DNA from: Hymenobacter cellulosivorans
GTDB lineage: Bacteria; Bacteroidota; Bacteroidia; Cytophagales; Hymenobacteraceae
DNA: 64,000 nucleotides
Reading direction: 5' to 3'
Assembly (NCBI RefSeq): GCF_022919135.1
Contig: NZ_CP095049.1
Span: 4,964,501 to 5,028,500, forward strand
The notes under the pieces were generated by a model. It was not told where the DNA came from. It worked only from the letters and a program-made list of their open reading frames with translations, and searched no databases. Both the position numbers and the translations under genes were made by a program. Positions 36,293 to 45,194 of the stretch are shown here, one piece after another. Every line of letters begins with the position of its first letter. Position 1 is the first letter of the stretch.

Positions 36293-36799
36293 ATGACTCT
36301 GCATACGCAACCTTCCCTGCTGGCCACGCCCTCCGACCTCGACGAAGCAGGTCGCGAAACCGTCGCCGCGGGCCTGCGCCGCCTGGTGGCCGACCTGTTT
36401 GCCCTCTACGTCAAGACCAAGAACTACCACTGGCACATGAGCGGCCGGCACTTCCGCGACTACCACCTGCTACTCGACGAGCAAAGCCAGCAGATTCTGG
36501 CCGCCATTGACCCCGTAGCTGAGCGGGGCCGGGCCCTGGGTTTTGCCACGCTGCGCTCCGTCGGCGAAATAGCCCAGCTCCAGCGCATTGCGGATGATGA
36601 CACGCCCAGCGTCCGGGCTCACGACATGCTGACCACGCTGGCCGCCGACAATCAGGTGCTGGCCCAGGGCATGCGGGAGCTGCACGCCCGCTGCGACGAG
36701 GCCAACGACGTAGCCACGGCCAGCATCCTGGAAAACTACATCGACGAGGCCGAGCGCCGCACCTGGTTCTTGTTTGAAACGACCCGGGAAATCGACTAG
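36293..36799 (+). CDS. dps: Dps-type ferritin
   Basis: A 168-residue DNA-protection ferritin. The ferroxidase motif KNYHWHMSGRHFRDYHLLLD (about residues 43-62) has the conserved His and Asp, and the partner Glu/Asp lies in DEQSQQILAAID. Dps binds and oxidises ferrous iron with peroxide, and often DNA, protecting against oxidative stress. Its position directly after the MhqD- and MhqO-like genes fits a redox or electrophile-stress operon. A terminator follows. Confidence 0.92.
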   Translation: MTLHTQPSLLATPSDLDEAGRETVAAGLRRLVADLFALYVKTKNYHWHMSGRHFRDYHLLLDEQSQQILAAIDPVAERGRALGFATLRSVGEIAQLQRIADDDTPSVRAHDMLTTLAADNQVLAQGMRELHARCDEANDVATASILENYIDEAERRTWFLFETTREID

Positions 36800-36859
36800 G
36801 CAGGAAAGTAGACCCAGTACGAAACCGCCCGATTGCCCAGGCAACCACTCCGAAGCACG

Positions 36860-36892
36860 AAAGCCCCACCTGGTAGACTAGGTGGGGCTTTT
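36860..36892 (+). terminator. Terminator after dps
   Basis: A perfect 12-bp stem (36860-36871 with 36880-36891) with an 8-base loop is followed by T residues. It can also serve the convergent META-domain gene. Confidence 0.85.
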
Positions 36893-36919
36893 GTATGTCT
36901 CTACGGTTTAGGAGTGCGG

Positions 36920-37396
36920 CTATTCAGCGGCCACAGCCTTGAGCCGGGCCAGCGGGGTGCCCAGGGTATCGGCGGCGTAAAGGCGCAGGGTGCTGCCGCT
37001 GATGCGGTACTGCTGGGCCTGGTTGAGAGCCTGCAGAAAGCTGATTTCAGTGGCTTGGTCGGGGCAGATGCTGCGGGTCGTGACCAGGGGCCCCAGGCGC
37101 AGGCGGCCGGCTTCGGCCAGCTTGTAGGGGCCCGAAAACTTGTTGCAGCCGGCGCGGCCCTCGGCCCGGGCCCGGCCGCCCTGCAGCACCAGGTAGGGCG
37201 TTTCGGCGGCGGCCGTAGCCGGTTGTCCATCGAGTTCTACCAGCACCCAGCGCACTTCCTGCAGGGTAGCAGCTGGCACGGTGGAGGCGGTAGCGTCGTT
37301 GTTGGCATTGGGCCGCTCGTTGAGGTCGAGGCTGCAGGCGCCCAGGCCCAGCAGCAGCGTCAATGCCGCGGGGCGAATGGTAGAAGAATACAGCAT
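36920..37396 (-). CDS. META-domain lipoprotein (HslJ-like)
   Basis: A 158-residue protein from the ATG at 37396. A lipoprotein signal ends LLLGLGACSLD with the lipid-bearing Cys. The META domain core follows: VRWVLVELDGQPA, then GRAGCNKFSGPYKL with the conserved Cys-Asn. HslJ-type proteins are heat-shock or novobiocin-related outer-membrane lipoproteins whose molecular role is unclear. The gene stands alone, convergent with dps. Confidence 0.88.
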   Translation of the reverse strand: MLYSSTIRPAALTLLLGLGACSLDLNERPNANNDATASTVPAATLQEVRWVLVELDGQPATAAAETPYLVLQGGRARAEGRAGCNKFSGPYKLAEAGRLRLGPLVTTRSICPDQATEISFLQALNQAQQYRISGSTLRLYAADTLGTPLARLKAVAAE

Positions 37397-37499
37397 AGTG
37401 GTAGGGGCAACAATGGCTGATGCTTGTACCTACGTGCCCGCGCCGGTTTGGTGACGCCCAGGCTGGGCAAACCGCTCAACGTGAGTCGCGGGGCCAGCC

Positions 37500-38033
37500 C
37501 TACCCTGCGGCCTCCGACTCGGCCAGCCACTCTTCCCGCAAGACGGACATCACCAACTTGTCGTGAAAGGCATTGTGGCGGTAACAGGCCTTGCGCAAGC
37601 GGCCTTCCAGCTGAAAGCCAGCCCGCTGATAGGCCTTTACCCCACCCTCGTTCGGTACGGACACCGTGAGCATGATGCGCTGCAAGCCCAGGTCCTGAAA
37701 GCCCCGGCTGACAACCTGCCGCGTAACGGCCGTGCCGATGCCCTGGCCCCAGTAGCGCTTCTCGCCCAGCAGAATAAAGTACTCCCCGGCGCGGTTAATC
37801 CGGGAAATATTGGAGATACCCGCGTACCCAATCAACTCGTTGGTTGGGGCCAGGTAAACGCCCAGATTAAGGCTTTTGGTATCCTGCAGCGTGAGGCGGA
37901 GCCATTCCGCTACCTGCTCCAGGGTAGTCATAGCCTGAAAAGCCGACAGGGAATAGAGGACAACTTCGGGGTCACTGATCCAGCGGTGGAAAGCCGGGGC
38001 CTGGTCATCGTGCAAGGGCAGCAGTTGGATCAT
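37500..38033 (-). CDS. GNAT family N-acetyltransferase (RimJ/RimL type)
   Basis: A 177-residue acetyltransferase. The fold is recognisable from AEWLRLTLQDTKSLNLGVYL, LIGYAGISNISRINRAGEYF (motif before the CoA site), and the acetyl-CoA pyrophosphate loop GEKRYWGQGIGTAVTRQVV (about residues 94-112). QRIMLTVSVPNEGGVKAYQR is the C-terminal signature of the RimJ/RimL subgroup, which acetylates protein N-termini or small amines. No partner gene helps choose a substrate. Confidence 0.88.
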   Translation of the reverse strand: MIQLLPLHDDQAPAFHRWISDPEVVLYSLSAFQAMTTLEQVAEWLRLTLQDTKSLNLGVYLAPTNELIGYAGISNISRINRAGEYFILLGEKRYWGQGIGTAVTRQVVSRGFQDLGLQRIMLTVSVPNEGGVKAYQRAGFQLEGRLRKACYRHNAFHDKLVMSVLREEWLAESEAAG

Positions 38034-38118
38034 TGAGGGAGCGGCCGGGAGCCGGCTTAGGGGAAGTAATAAGGTAGAAAGACGTGGTAGTTGCCGTAGA
38101 GGCTACCCTCGGCCCATG

Positions 38119-38784
38119 CTAGTCCAGGCCCTGGTTCAGGAAATAAATAAGCGGCTGCAAAGCACCGAAGGCCGCCGTAATCTGCTGACTTACGCCGGGG
38201 CGCTGCAGGGCCGCGTCGGGCAAGGGATGGGAGGCGGTAAAGCTTTTGAGCTTGAGGTAGGCCAGGGCCGGGTTGGCCGCGTCGTAGCCCTTGGGCGGGC
38301 GCTGCAGGGTGTGCTCCTGACTCAGGCCGGAAAAGTAGCGGCGGAATTCGGGGGCGTGCAGCAGGGCCTCGAAGGCGGGCAGGTTGTAGTCGATTTCCTG
38401 GCGCAGGGTAGCCAGCACTTTGGCCTCGGGCATGTACATGCCGCCCGCCACGAAAGAGCCGCCGGGCTCCAGGTTGAGGTAGTAGCCGGCCGAGGCCGCC
38501 GCCTTGCCCCCGGCGTTAAACCAGGCCCCAAAGTTGGTTTTGTAGGGCGTCTTGTCATTCGAGAAGCGGATGTCCCGGTTAAGGCGAAATACGCACTTCT
38601 TGGGCTGCAGGTGCGACTCGGCAATGGCTGGGTCCTGGGCTTCGAGCTGGCTCAGTACTTCGGTTACCAGCGCCAGAAAGTCGGCTTTGGCGGCTTCGTA
38701 GGCCGGCCGGTTGGCGTCGAGCCAGGCCTTGTTGTTATTGGCGCGTAAGTCGGCCAGAAAGGTGAAGGTGGCAGCGTGCAGCAT
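38119..38784 (-). CDS. DUF2461 family protein
   Basis: A 221-residue cytosolic protein. The opening FLADLRANNNKAWLDANRPAY and the motif RLNRDIRFSNDKTPYKTNFG (about residues 67-86) are those of DUF2461, a widespread family whose function is unknown. The YYLNLEPGGSFVAGGMYMP strand is also typical. No signal peptide or membrane segment is present. It is divergent from the metal-efflux operon. Confidence 0.88.
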   Translation of the reverse strand: MLHAATFTFLADLRANNNKAWLDANRPAYEAAKADFLALVTEVLSQLEAQDPAIAESHLQPKKCVFRLNRDIRFSNDKTPYKTNFGAWFNAGGKAAASAGYYLNLEPGGSFVAGGMYMPEAKVLATLRQEIDYNLPAFEALLHAPEFRRYFSGLSQEHTLQRPPKGYDAANPALAYLKLKSFTASHPLPDAALQRPGVSQQITAAFGALQPLIYFLNQGLD

Positions 38785-38952
38785 AGACGGTTAGGATAAA
38801 TACAGGCGCAAAGCTCCGGCTTAGGAAAGCGCAACAGGCGCCAAATATGGCCAATAACCCGCAACTGCCCAGCCTAAATGAACCGTAACCGAGTACGGCG
38901 CGGCATGCCGTTCTTCTCTCACGGTCCGTACCGCTAGATTAGTCGCCCAAAC

Positions 38953-38982
38953 TTCAACGTAAGCGCCCTGTTTCTACCTTTG
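38953..38982 (+). promoter_or_regulatory. Candidate promoter of the metal-efflux operon
   Basis: TTC at 38953-38955 and TACCTTTG at 38975-38982 are 19 bases apart. TACCTTTG is a full match to the Bacteroidota TAnnTTTG -7 box, while the -33 box is one base off TTG. Transcription would start about 12 bases before the ATG at 39002. Confidence 0.5.
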
Positions 38983-39001
38983 CCGACCCGCTGACCCGCT
39001 T

Positions 39002-39451
39002 ATGCTGCTTTTGTCCCGCTCCACCATCCGCGTTATGGCCTCGACCCTGCTGGTCGTGTTCCTGAGCGCGCTGCTGGGCCCGTTGGCGGCCTGGGCCCGC
39101 CTGGCATCTACTCGGGACCACCTGCACTTGCCGGGCATGCCCCAGGCCCACCATCACCACCTGGAAGACCACACCCGCGCCGACGCCTGCGCCCGGCAGC
39201 CGGTGAAGCGGTCTGCCGCCGCCCAGCACGCCCACGCCGGCAGCGGCGAGCAGCAGCTGACCAGCGTAGCGCCCCTGCTGCAGAAGCTGGTGGGCAGCGT
39301 GGCCGTAGTGCCGACGGCGTATCTGGGGGTCGTTATGCCGGTGCGGCCCCTGGCCTGGCCCCGGTCCGCCACGGTAGCCCTGGTGCCGCCGGGCCACTTG
39401 CCGCCCAAGATTCCCGATCTGCGCATTTTTCTGGGTTCCCTGCTGATTTGA
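39002..39451 (+). CDS. His-rich exported protein at the head of the metal-efflux operon
   Basis: A 149-residue protein. A hydrophobic export signal (ASTLLVVFLSALLGPLAAWA) is followed by a histidine-rich stretch (DHLHLPGMPQAHHHHLEDH, about residues 39-58) that could hold metal ions. The rest is proline-rich without a clear fold. I do not recognise a named family. It lies 117 bases before the pump gene and is likely co-transcribed, so a periplasmic metal-binding or sensing role is a reasonable inference. Confidence 0.7.
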   Translation: MLLLSRSTIRVMASTLLVVFLSALLGPLAAWARLASTRDHLHLPGMPQAHHHHLEDHTRADACARQPVKRSAAAQHAHAGSGEQQLTSVAPLLQKLVGSVAVVPTAYLGVVMPVRPLAWPRSATVALVPPGHLPPKIPDLRIFLGSLLI

Positions 39452-39567
39452 CGCCTCGTTCCCGTTAAAGGTCCGTGCTGGTCCGGCTATGCCGGGGCCG
39501 GGGCGGACCTTTTGCGCGTGCCGTCCGCCCAGATTTTGTTCGTTGATTTCTCTTCCGCGCAGCCTCC

Positions 39568-42500
39568 ATGCTCGACCGAATTATTCACTTTTCCATTCAC
39601 AACAAGCTGCTCATCGGCCTGCTGACCCTGGCCCTGGTGGCCTGGGGCAGCTACTCGGTGCTGCACCTGCCCATCGATGCCGTGCCCGACATCACCAACA
39701 ACCAGGTGCAGGTCATCACCCAAACGCCGTCCTTGGGCGCGCCCGACGTGGAGCGGCTCGTCACGTTTCCCATTGAGCAGGCCATTGCCACCGTGCCGGG
39801 CGTGGAGGAGGTCCGCTCCTTTTCCCGCTTCGGGCTTTCGGTCGTCACCATCGTCTTTCCCGACGACACCGACATTTACTGGGCCCGGGCCCAGGTGAGT
39901 GAGCGGCTGCGCGAGGCCGAGCGCCAGATTCCGCCCGGCACGGGCACGCCCGAGCTGGCTCCGGTTACGACGGGCCTGGGCGAAATTTACCAGTACGTGC
40001 TGCACGCCAAGACCGGCTTCGAGCGAAAATACTCCCGCACTGAGCTGCGTACGTTGCAGGACTGGCTCGTGCGCCGCCAGCTGCTGGGCACGCCCGGAGT
40101 GGCCGAGGTCAGCAGCTTCGGCGGCTACGTGAAGCAGTACGAAGTAGCCCTCGACCCCGAGCGTCTGCGCAGCCTCAACGTGACGGTGGCCGAGGTGTAT
40201 AAGGCCCTGGAGCAGAACAACCAGAATACCGGTGGGGCCTACATCGACAAGAACCCGGCGGCCTACTTTATCCGCACCGAGGGCCTGGCCGCCTCCCTCG
40301 ACGACGTGGGCCGCATGGTGGTGCGGGCCCCCGGCCCAGCTACACCGGTGCCTATTCTGGTGCGCGACGTGGCCCAGGTGGGCTTCGGGCACGCCGTGCG
40401 CTACGGCCTGATGACCCGCAACCAGGAAGGCGAAGTGGTGGGCGGCCTGGTGCTCATGCTCAAGGGCGCCAACTCCTCGGCCGTTATTCAGGCCGTCAAG
40501 CAGCGCATGGCAACCATCCAGAAAACCCTGCCCGAGGGCGTGGTCATTGAGCCGTTTCTGGACCGCACCAAGCTCGTGGACCAGGCCATTGGCACCGTGA
40601 CCAAGAACCTGGCCGAGGGCGCACTGATTGTGATTTTCGTGCTGGTCTTGTTTCTGGGCCACTGGCGGGCCGGGTTGGTGGTAGCCTCGGTGATTCCGCT
40701 GGCCATGTTTTTTGCCCTGGGCCTGATGCGGCTCTTTGGCGTATCGGGCAACCTGCTCAGCCTGGGCGCCATCGACTTTGGGCTGATTGTGGACGGGGCC
40801 GTGATTATCGTGGAGGCCATTGTGCACCGCATTGCCACCCGCCCGGCCCGGCCCGATAACGCCCTACTTACCCGCCCCGAAATGGACGCCGAGGTCTACC
40901 AGGCCGCCAGCGGCATCCGCTCCTCAGCCGCCTTTGGCGAAATCATCATTCTGATTGTGTATTTGCCCTTGCTGGCCTTGGGCGGCATTGAGGGCAAGAT
41001 GTTCCGGCCCATGGCCCAAACCGTGGGCTTCGCCATCCTGGGCGCCTTTATTCTGAGCCTGACCTACGTGCCGATGATGTCGGCTCTGGCGCTGAGCCGG
41101 CAACCGGCCCGCCACGGCTTCTCCGACCGAATCCTGGACCAGCTGGCCGGGCGCTACCAGCGGGTCGTGGCCTGGGCCCTGGAGGCCAAAGCCCTGATTC
41201 TGGGCGCGGCCCTGCTGCTGCTGGTTGGCGCCGGGCTGCTGTTTCGCACCTTGGGCGGCGAGTTTATCCCGACGCTGGAGGAAGGCGACTTTGCCGTTGA
41301 AACCCGGGTGCTGCCGGGCTCTTCCATCAGCTACACCGCCGAAAAAGCCCAGCAGGCGGCCGGTTTACTGCTCAAGCACTTTCCTGAGGTCAAGGAGGTG
41401 GTGGCCAAGGTGGGCTCTTCGGAAATTCCCACGGACCCCATGCCGCCCGAAGCCTGTGACTTGATTATCGTGCTCAAGGACCGGGCGGACTGGACTTCGG
41501 CCGACAACCGCGAGGAGCTGGCCGAGCGGATGGCCGCGCGGCTGAGCACGATTCCCGGCGTCACGTTCGGGTTTCAGCAGCCCATTCAGATGCGCTTCAA
41601 CGAGCTGATTTCGGGGGCCAAGCAGGACGTGGTCATCAAGATTTTCGGGGAAGATTTGCAGCAGCTCGATGACTACGCCCAGCAAGTAGGCCACCTGGTG
41701 GGCAGCCTGCCCGGGGCTACCGACCTGTACGTGGAGCGGGCCACGGGCCAGACCCAGCTCGTGGTCCGCCTCAAGCGTGACCAGCTGGCCCAGTACGGCC
41801 TGTCGGTGGCCGACGTGAACCGTACCGTGCAAACCGCCTTCGCCGGCCAGACGGCCGGCCAGGTATTCGAGCAGGAGCGCCGCTTTGATTTGGTGGTGCG
41901 CCTGCACGAAAACGCCCGGCAGGACATCAGCAACCTGCGCCAGCTCTTCGTGGCCACTCCCGACGGCCGCCAGGTCCCGCTGGAGCAGGTGGCCGACGTG
42001 GCTCTGGTATCGGGCCCGAGCCAGATTCAGCGCGACGATGCCCAGCGCCGCATCGTGGTGGGCTTCAACGTGCGGGGCCGCGACGTGGAAAGCGTGGTCG
42101 AGCAGGTGCAACAGCGCCTCGACAAAAGCCTGAAGCTGGCCCCGGGCTACCACCTCACCTACGGCGGGCAGTTCGAGAATCTGCAGTCGGCCCGGGCCCG
42201 GCTGCTGCTGGCCGTGCCGGTGGCGTTGCTGCTCATCTTCTTGTTGCTCTACGCCACGTTTCACTCCGTTAGTCAGGCCATTATGATCTTCACTGCTATT
42301 CCGCTCTCGGCTATTGGCGGAGTGCTGGCTTTGTGGTTGCGGGGCATGCCGTTCAGTATTTCGGCCGGGGTAGGCTTTATTGCCTTGTTCGGGGTGGCCG
42401 TACTCAACGGCATTGTGCTCATCGGCTACTTCAACCAACTCCGGGCCGAGGGCATCACCGATTTGCGCACCCGCATCCTGGCCGGCACCCACGTGCGCCT

Positions 42501-43995
42501 GCGCCCGGTGCTGATGACGGCCACCGTGGCTTCCCTGGGCTTTCTGCCCATGGCCTTGTCCAACTCGGCCGGGGGCGAAGTGCAAAAGCCCCTGGCCACG
42601 GTGGTTATCGGCGGGCTAGTTACGGCCACGCTGCTGACTTTGCTGGTGCTGCCGGTGCTGTATTACCTGGAAGAAACCTGGACCGCCAACCGCCGCTCTA
42701 CCCCGCCCGCGCCTTCCCGGTTGGGGCCGGCCGGCCCGGCGGGTATGGTGCTCTTGGCCATGCTGTTGCCTACGTGGGTCCAGGGCCAACCTCCGGCACG
42801 TTCGGGTGGGGAAACCCTGAACGCCACGCAGGCCATAACGGCGGCCCTGGCTGCCAGCGGCACGGTGCTAGGGGCCCAGCAGCAGCTCGCAGCCCGGCAG
42901 GCCGCCGTCCGGGCCGCCCGCGACATTGGCCGCACCACTATTCAGGGCAGCTACGGGCAGTACAACTCTATCCAGAACGACAACCAATTTACTATTAGCC
43001 AGCCCCTGGCCTGGCCGGGTTACTACCGGGCTCTTACCGAGTTGGCCCAAACCCAGGTAGGCACTCAGCAGCAGCAGCTGACCCTGGCCCGGGCCGAGCT
43101 GACGCGGCAGGTGCGCCAGCAGTACGAAACGGCCGTGCACGCCCGCCACCGCCTACGGGCCCTGCGCAGCCAGGACAGCCTGTACTCGGCCTTCGTGCGG
43201 GCCGCCGAGCTGCGTTTCCGCACCGGCGAAACAGCCCGGCTGGAAGTAGCCTCAGCCCTGGTGCAGCAGGGCGAAACTCGCCTGCGCCTGGCGCAAGCCC
43301 GCACCGAGTACCAAGTGGCCACCCGGCAGCTGCAAGCGTTGCTCCAACGAGCCGAACCCGTTGCTCTGGCCGACAGTACCTTAATCTTGCTGGCACCAAA
43401 GATTTTAGCCGCGCCCGGCGACACGACTGCCTTAGCCCACAGCCCGCTGTTACAGGTCGTGCAGCAGCAGATTGCCAGCGCCCAGGCCGAAACCCGAGCC
43501 GTGCAGGCCCAGGGCAAGCCCGGTTTGAGCGTAGGCTATTTCAATCAGTCCCTGATTGGCCCGCAAGTGGTGGATGGCGTCACGCGCCACTACGGGGCCA
43601 CCGACCGGTTTCAGGGCGTGCAGGCCACGGTAGCGGTGCCCCTGGTGGCAGGGCCGCAAAAGGCCCGGGTGCAGGCGGCCCGTTTGCAGGAGCAGGTGGC
43701 CGTTACGGGTTTGCGCCGCTACCGGGCCGAGCTAGGTGGCCGCCTCGCAACCCTGCTCACCCAGCGCACCGAGCAGCAGCAACGCTTGGCGTTTTATGAG
43801 CAAACCGGCCTACCTCAGGCGGCCGTCATTACCCGCCTGGCCACCAAGGCATTCAAGGCCGGGGAAACGAACTACTCCGAGTATCTGCTCAGCCTGGACC
43901 GGGCCCTGCGCCTGCGCACCGATTACCTCGACGTCCTGCTCCAGCACAATCAAACCGTTATTGAACTCGACTTCCTGCTCAGCCCCGCCGAGTAA
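39568..43995 (+). CDS. cusA: CusA/CzcA heavy-metal RND pump fused to a TolC-type outer-membrane factor
   Basis: A 1475-residue fusion. Residues 1-1040 are a complete RND pump: an N-terminal span (LLIGLLTLALVAWGSYSVL), DAVPDITNNQVQV, the TM4 signature DFGLIVDGAVIIVEA typical of heavy-metal pumps, and a second span set ending TLLVLPVLYYLEE. After a hydrophobic linker (GMVLLAMLLPTWVQGQ, about 1052-1070) residues 1085-1475 form a TolC/OEP domain with coiled-coil hairpins (LAQTQVGTQQQQLTLARAEL). Such fusions are usual in Bacteroidota. The pump expels Cu(I)/Ag(I) or Zn/Co/Cd; the metal cannot be settled here. The adaptor gene follows 27 bases later. Confidence 0.93.
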   Translation: MLDRIIHFSIHNKLLIGLLTLALVAWGSYSVLHLPIDAVPDITNNQVQVITQTPSLGAPDVERLVTFPIEQAIATVPGVEEVRSFSRFGLSVVTIVFPDDTDIYWARAQVSERLREAERQIPPGTGTPELAPVTTGLGEIYQYVLHAKTGFERKYSRTELRTLQDWLVRRQLLGTPGVAEVSSFGGYVKQYEVALDPERLRSLNVTVAEVYKALEQNNQNTGGAYIDKNPAAYFIRTEGLAASLDDVGRMVVRAPGPATPVPILVRDVAQVGFGHAVRYGLMTRNQEGEVVGGLVLMLKGANSSAVIQAVKQRMATIQKTLPEGVVIEPFLDRTKLVDQAIGTVTKNLAEGALIVIFVLVLFLGHWRAGLVVASVIPLAMFFALGLMRLFGVSGNLLSLGAIDFGLIVDGAVIIVEAIVHRIATRPARPDNALLTRPEMDAEVYQAASGIRSSAAFGEIIILIVYLPLLALGGIEGKMFRPMAQTVGFAILGAFILSLTYVPMMSALALSRQPARHGFSDRILDQLAGRYQRVVAWALEAKALILGAALLLLVGAGLLFRTLGGEFIPTLEEGDFAVETRVLPGSSISYTAEKAQQAAGLLLKHFPEVKEVVAKVGSSEIPTDPMPPEACDLIIVLKDRADWTSADNREELAERMAARLSTIPGVTFGFQQPIQMRFNELISGAKQDVVIKIFGEDLQQLDDYAQQVGHLVGSLPGATDLYVERATGQTQLVVRLKRDQLAQYGLSVADVNRTVQTAFAGQTAGQVFEQERRFDLVVRLHENARQDISNLRQLFVATPDGRQVPLEQVADVALVSGPSQIQRDDAQRRIVVGFNVRGRDVESVVEQVQQRLDKSLKLAPGYHLTYGGQFENLQSARARLLLAVPVALLLIFLLLYATFHSVSQAIMIFTAIPLSAIGGVLALWLRGMPFSISAGVGFIALFGVAVLNGIVLIGYFNQLRAEGITDLRTRILAGTHVRLRPVLMTATVASLGFLPMALSNSAGGEVQKPLATVVIGGLVTATLLTLLVLPVLYYLEETWTANRRSTPPAPSRLGPAGPAGMVLLAMLLPTWVQGQPPARSGGETLNATQAITAALAASGTVLGAQQQLAARQAAVRAARDIGRTTIQGSYGQYNSIQNDNQFTISQPLAWPGYYRALTELAQTQVGTQQQQLTLARAELTRQVRQQYETAVHARHRLRALRSQDSLYSAFVRAAELRFRTGETARLEVASALVQQGETRLRLAQARTEYQVATRQLQALLQRAEPVALADSTLILLAPKILAAPGDTTALAHSPLLQVVQQQIASAQAETRAVQAQGKPGLSVGYFNQSLIGPQVVDGVTRHYGATDRFQGVQATVAVPLVAGPQKARVQAARLQEQVAVTGLRRYRAELGGRLATLLTQRTEQQQRLAFYEQTGLPQAAVITRLATKAFKAGETNYSEYLLSLDRALRLRTDYLDVLLQHNQTVIELDFLLSPAE

Positions 43996-44022
43996 GCGGG
44001 CCGCCGTTTTGCTTTCCTTTCC

Positions 44023-45183
44023 ATGAAGAATACTGCTTTTATTCTCTCCTTTATGCTACTAGGGGCCGGCTGCCAAAGTCACCCTGAGCCCGCCGAAACC
44101 GATGCCCCAGCTGCTAAAGAAGCCATTGAAACGGCGACGGACCAGGTTACGCTGACGGCTGAAGAACTGCAGCTGGCCGGGGTGCAAACCACCCTGCTGA
44201 CCCCGCGGGTGCTGGGGGAAGGCCTCAAGGTAAACGGGGTGCTGGATGTGCCGCCCGACCAGCTCGTAGCCGTCAGTGCGCCGCTCGGCGGCATCGTGGA
44301 AAGCACCTCTTTATTGCAGGGCACGCGGGTGCGCAAGGGTCAGGTCTTGGCCGTGATTCGCAACCCGGAGTTTATTCAGTTGCAGCAGAGCTACCTCGAA
44401 ATTCAAAGCCAGCTCACCTACGCCCGGGCCGAGCTGGCGCGGCAGCAGGAGCTGGTCAAGGAGGAAGTGGCCCCGGCCAAAAATCTGCAGCGGGCCCAGG
44501 CTGAGTATGGCGCTTTGCAGGCCCAGGCCGCTGGGCAACTGGCCCGCCTGCGCTTGGCCGGACTGCCCGCTGGCCGCCGACCTATTGTGTCCACAGCCAC
44601 CTTGCGGGCTCCGCAGGATGCCTATGTGAAGGCCGTGAACGTGACGGTGGGCCAGAGCGTGACGCCCACCGAAACGCTGTTTGAACTCGTCGACCCGCGC
44701 CACCTGCACGTGGAGCTGACCGTGTTTGAAAAGGACGTGCCCCAACTGCGTGCCGACCAGCGCATCCGTTTTACCTTGCCCAACGACAGTAGCGCCGAGC
44801 GGACGGCCAGCGTCTACCTCATCGGGCGCACCGTGGACGCCCAGCAACGCACGGTGCGCGTGCACGGCCACCTCGACCAGGAAAACGATCCGGCTCTGCT
44901 GCCCGGCATGTTCGTGCGGGCGGTGGTCGAAACCTCGGCCCGCCGGGTGCCCGCCCTGCCCGATAAGGCCGTGGTCGACTACGAGGGCAAGCAGTACGTA
45001 TTCCGGCTGGAGTCGTCCGCGGACAAGCAGCAGGTGTTCCGGATGCTGGAAGTGCGACGCGGCGAGCAGGCCGATGGCTACAGCGCCATACTGCTGCCCG
45101 ACGCCCGCGCCGGGGCCCGCTACGCCACCGACGGGGCGTACTCGTTGCTGAGTAAGCTTAAAAACGCCGGAGAGGAAGAGTAA
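44023..45183 (+). CDS. cusB: RND efflux periplasmic adaptor lipoprotein (CusB-type)
   Basis: A 386-residue membrane-fusion protein. The signal ends LLGAGCQSH with a lipobox Cys, so it is tethered as a lipoprotein. A lipoyl/barrel-sandwich core (VAVSAPLGGIVESTSLLQGT), a helical hairpin (QLTYARAELARQQELVKEE) and a beta-barrel domain (LHVELTVFEKDVPQLRADQR) follow in the usual order. It links the inner-membrane pump to the TolC part of the fusion upstream. Its stop is 11 bases from that of the convergent RtcB gene. Confidence 0.92.
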   Translation: MKNTAFILSFMLLGAGCQSHPEPAETDAPAAKEAIETATDQVTLTAEELQLAGVQTTLLTPRVLGEGLKVNGVLDVPPDQLVAVSAPLGGIVESTSLLQGTRVRKGQVLAVIRNPEFIQLQQSYLEIQSQLTYARAELARQQELVKEEVAPAKNLQRAQAEYGALQAQAAGQLARLRLAGLPAGRRPIVSTATLRAPQDAYVKAVNVTVGQSVTPTETLFELVDPRHLHVELTVFEKDVPQLRADQRIRFTLPNDSSAERTASVYLIGRTVDAQQRTVRVHGHLDQENDPALLPGMFVRAVVETSARRVPALPDKAVVDYEGKQYVFRLESSADKQQVFRMLEVRRGEQADGYSAILLPDARAGARYATDGAYSLLSKLKNAGEEE

Positions 45184-45194
45184 GCCGCCGGGAC

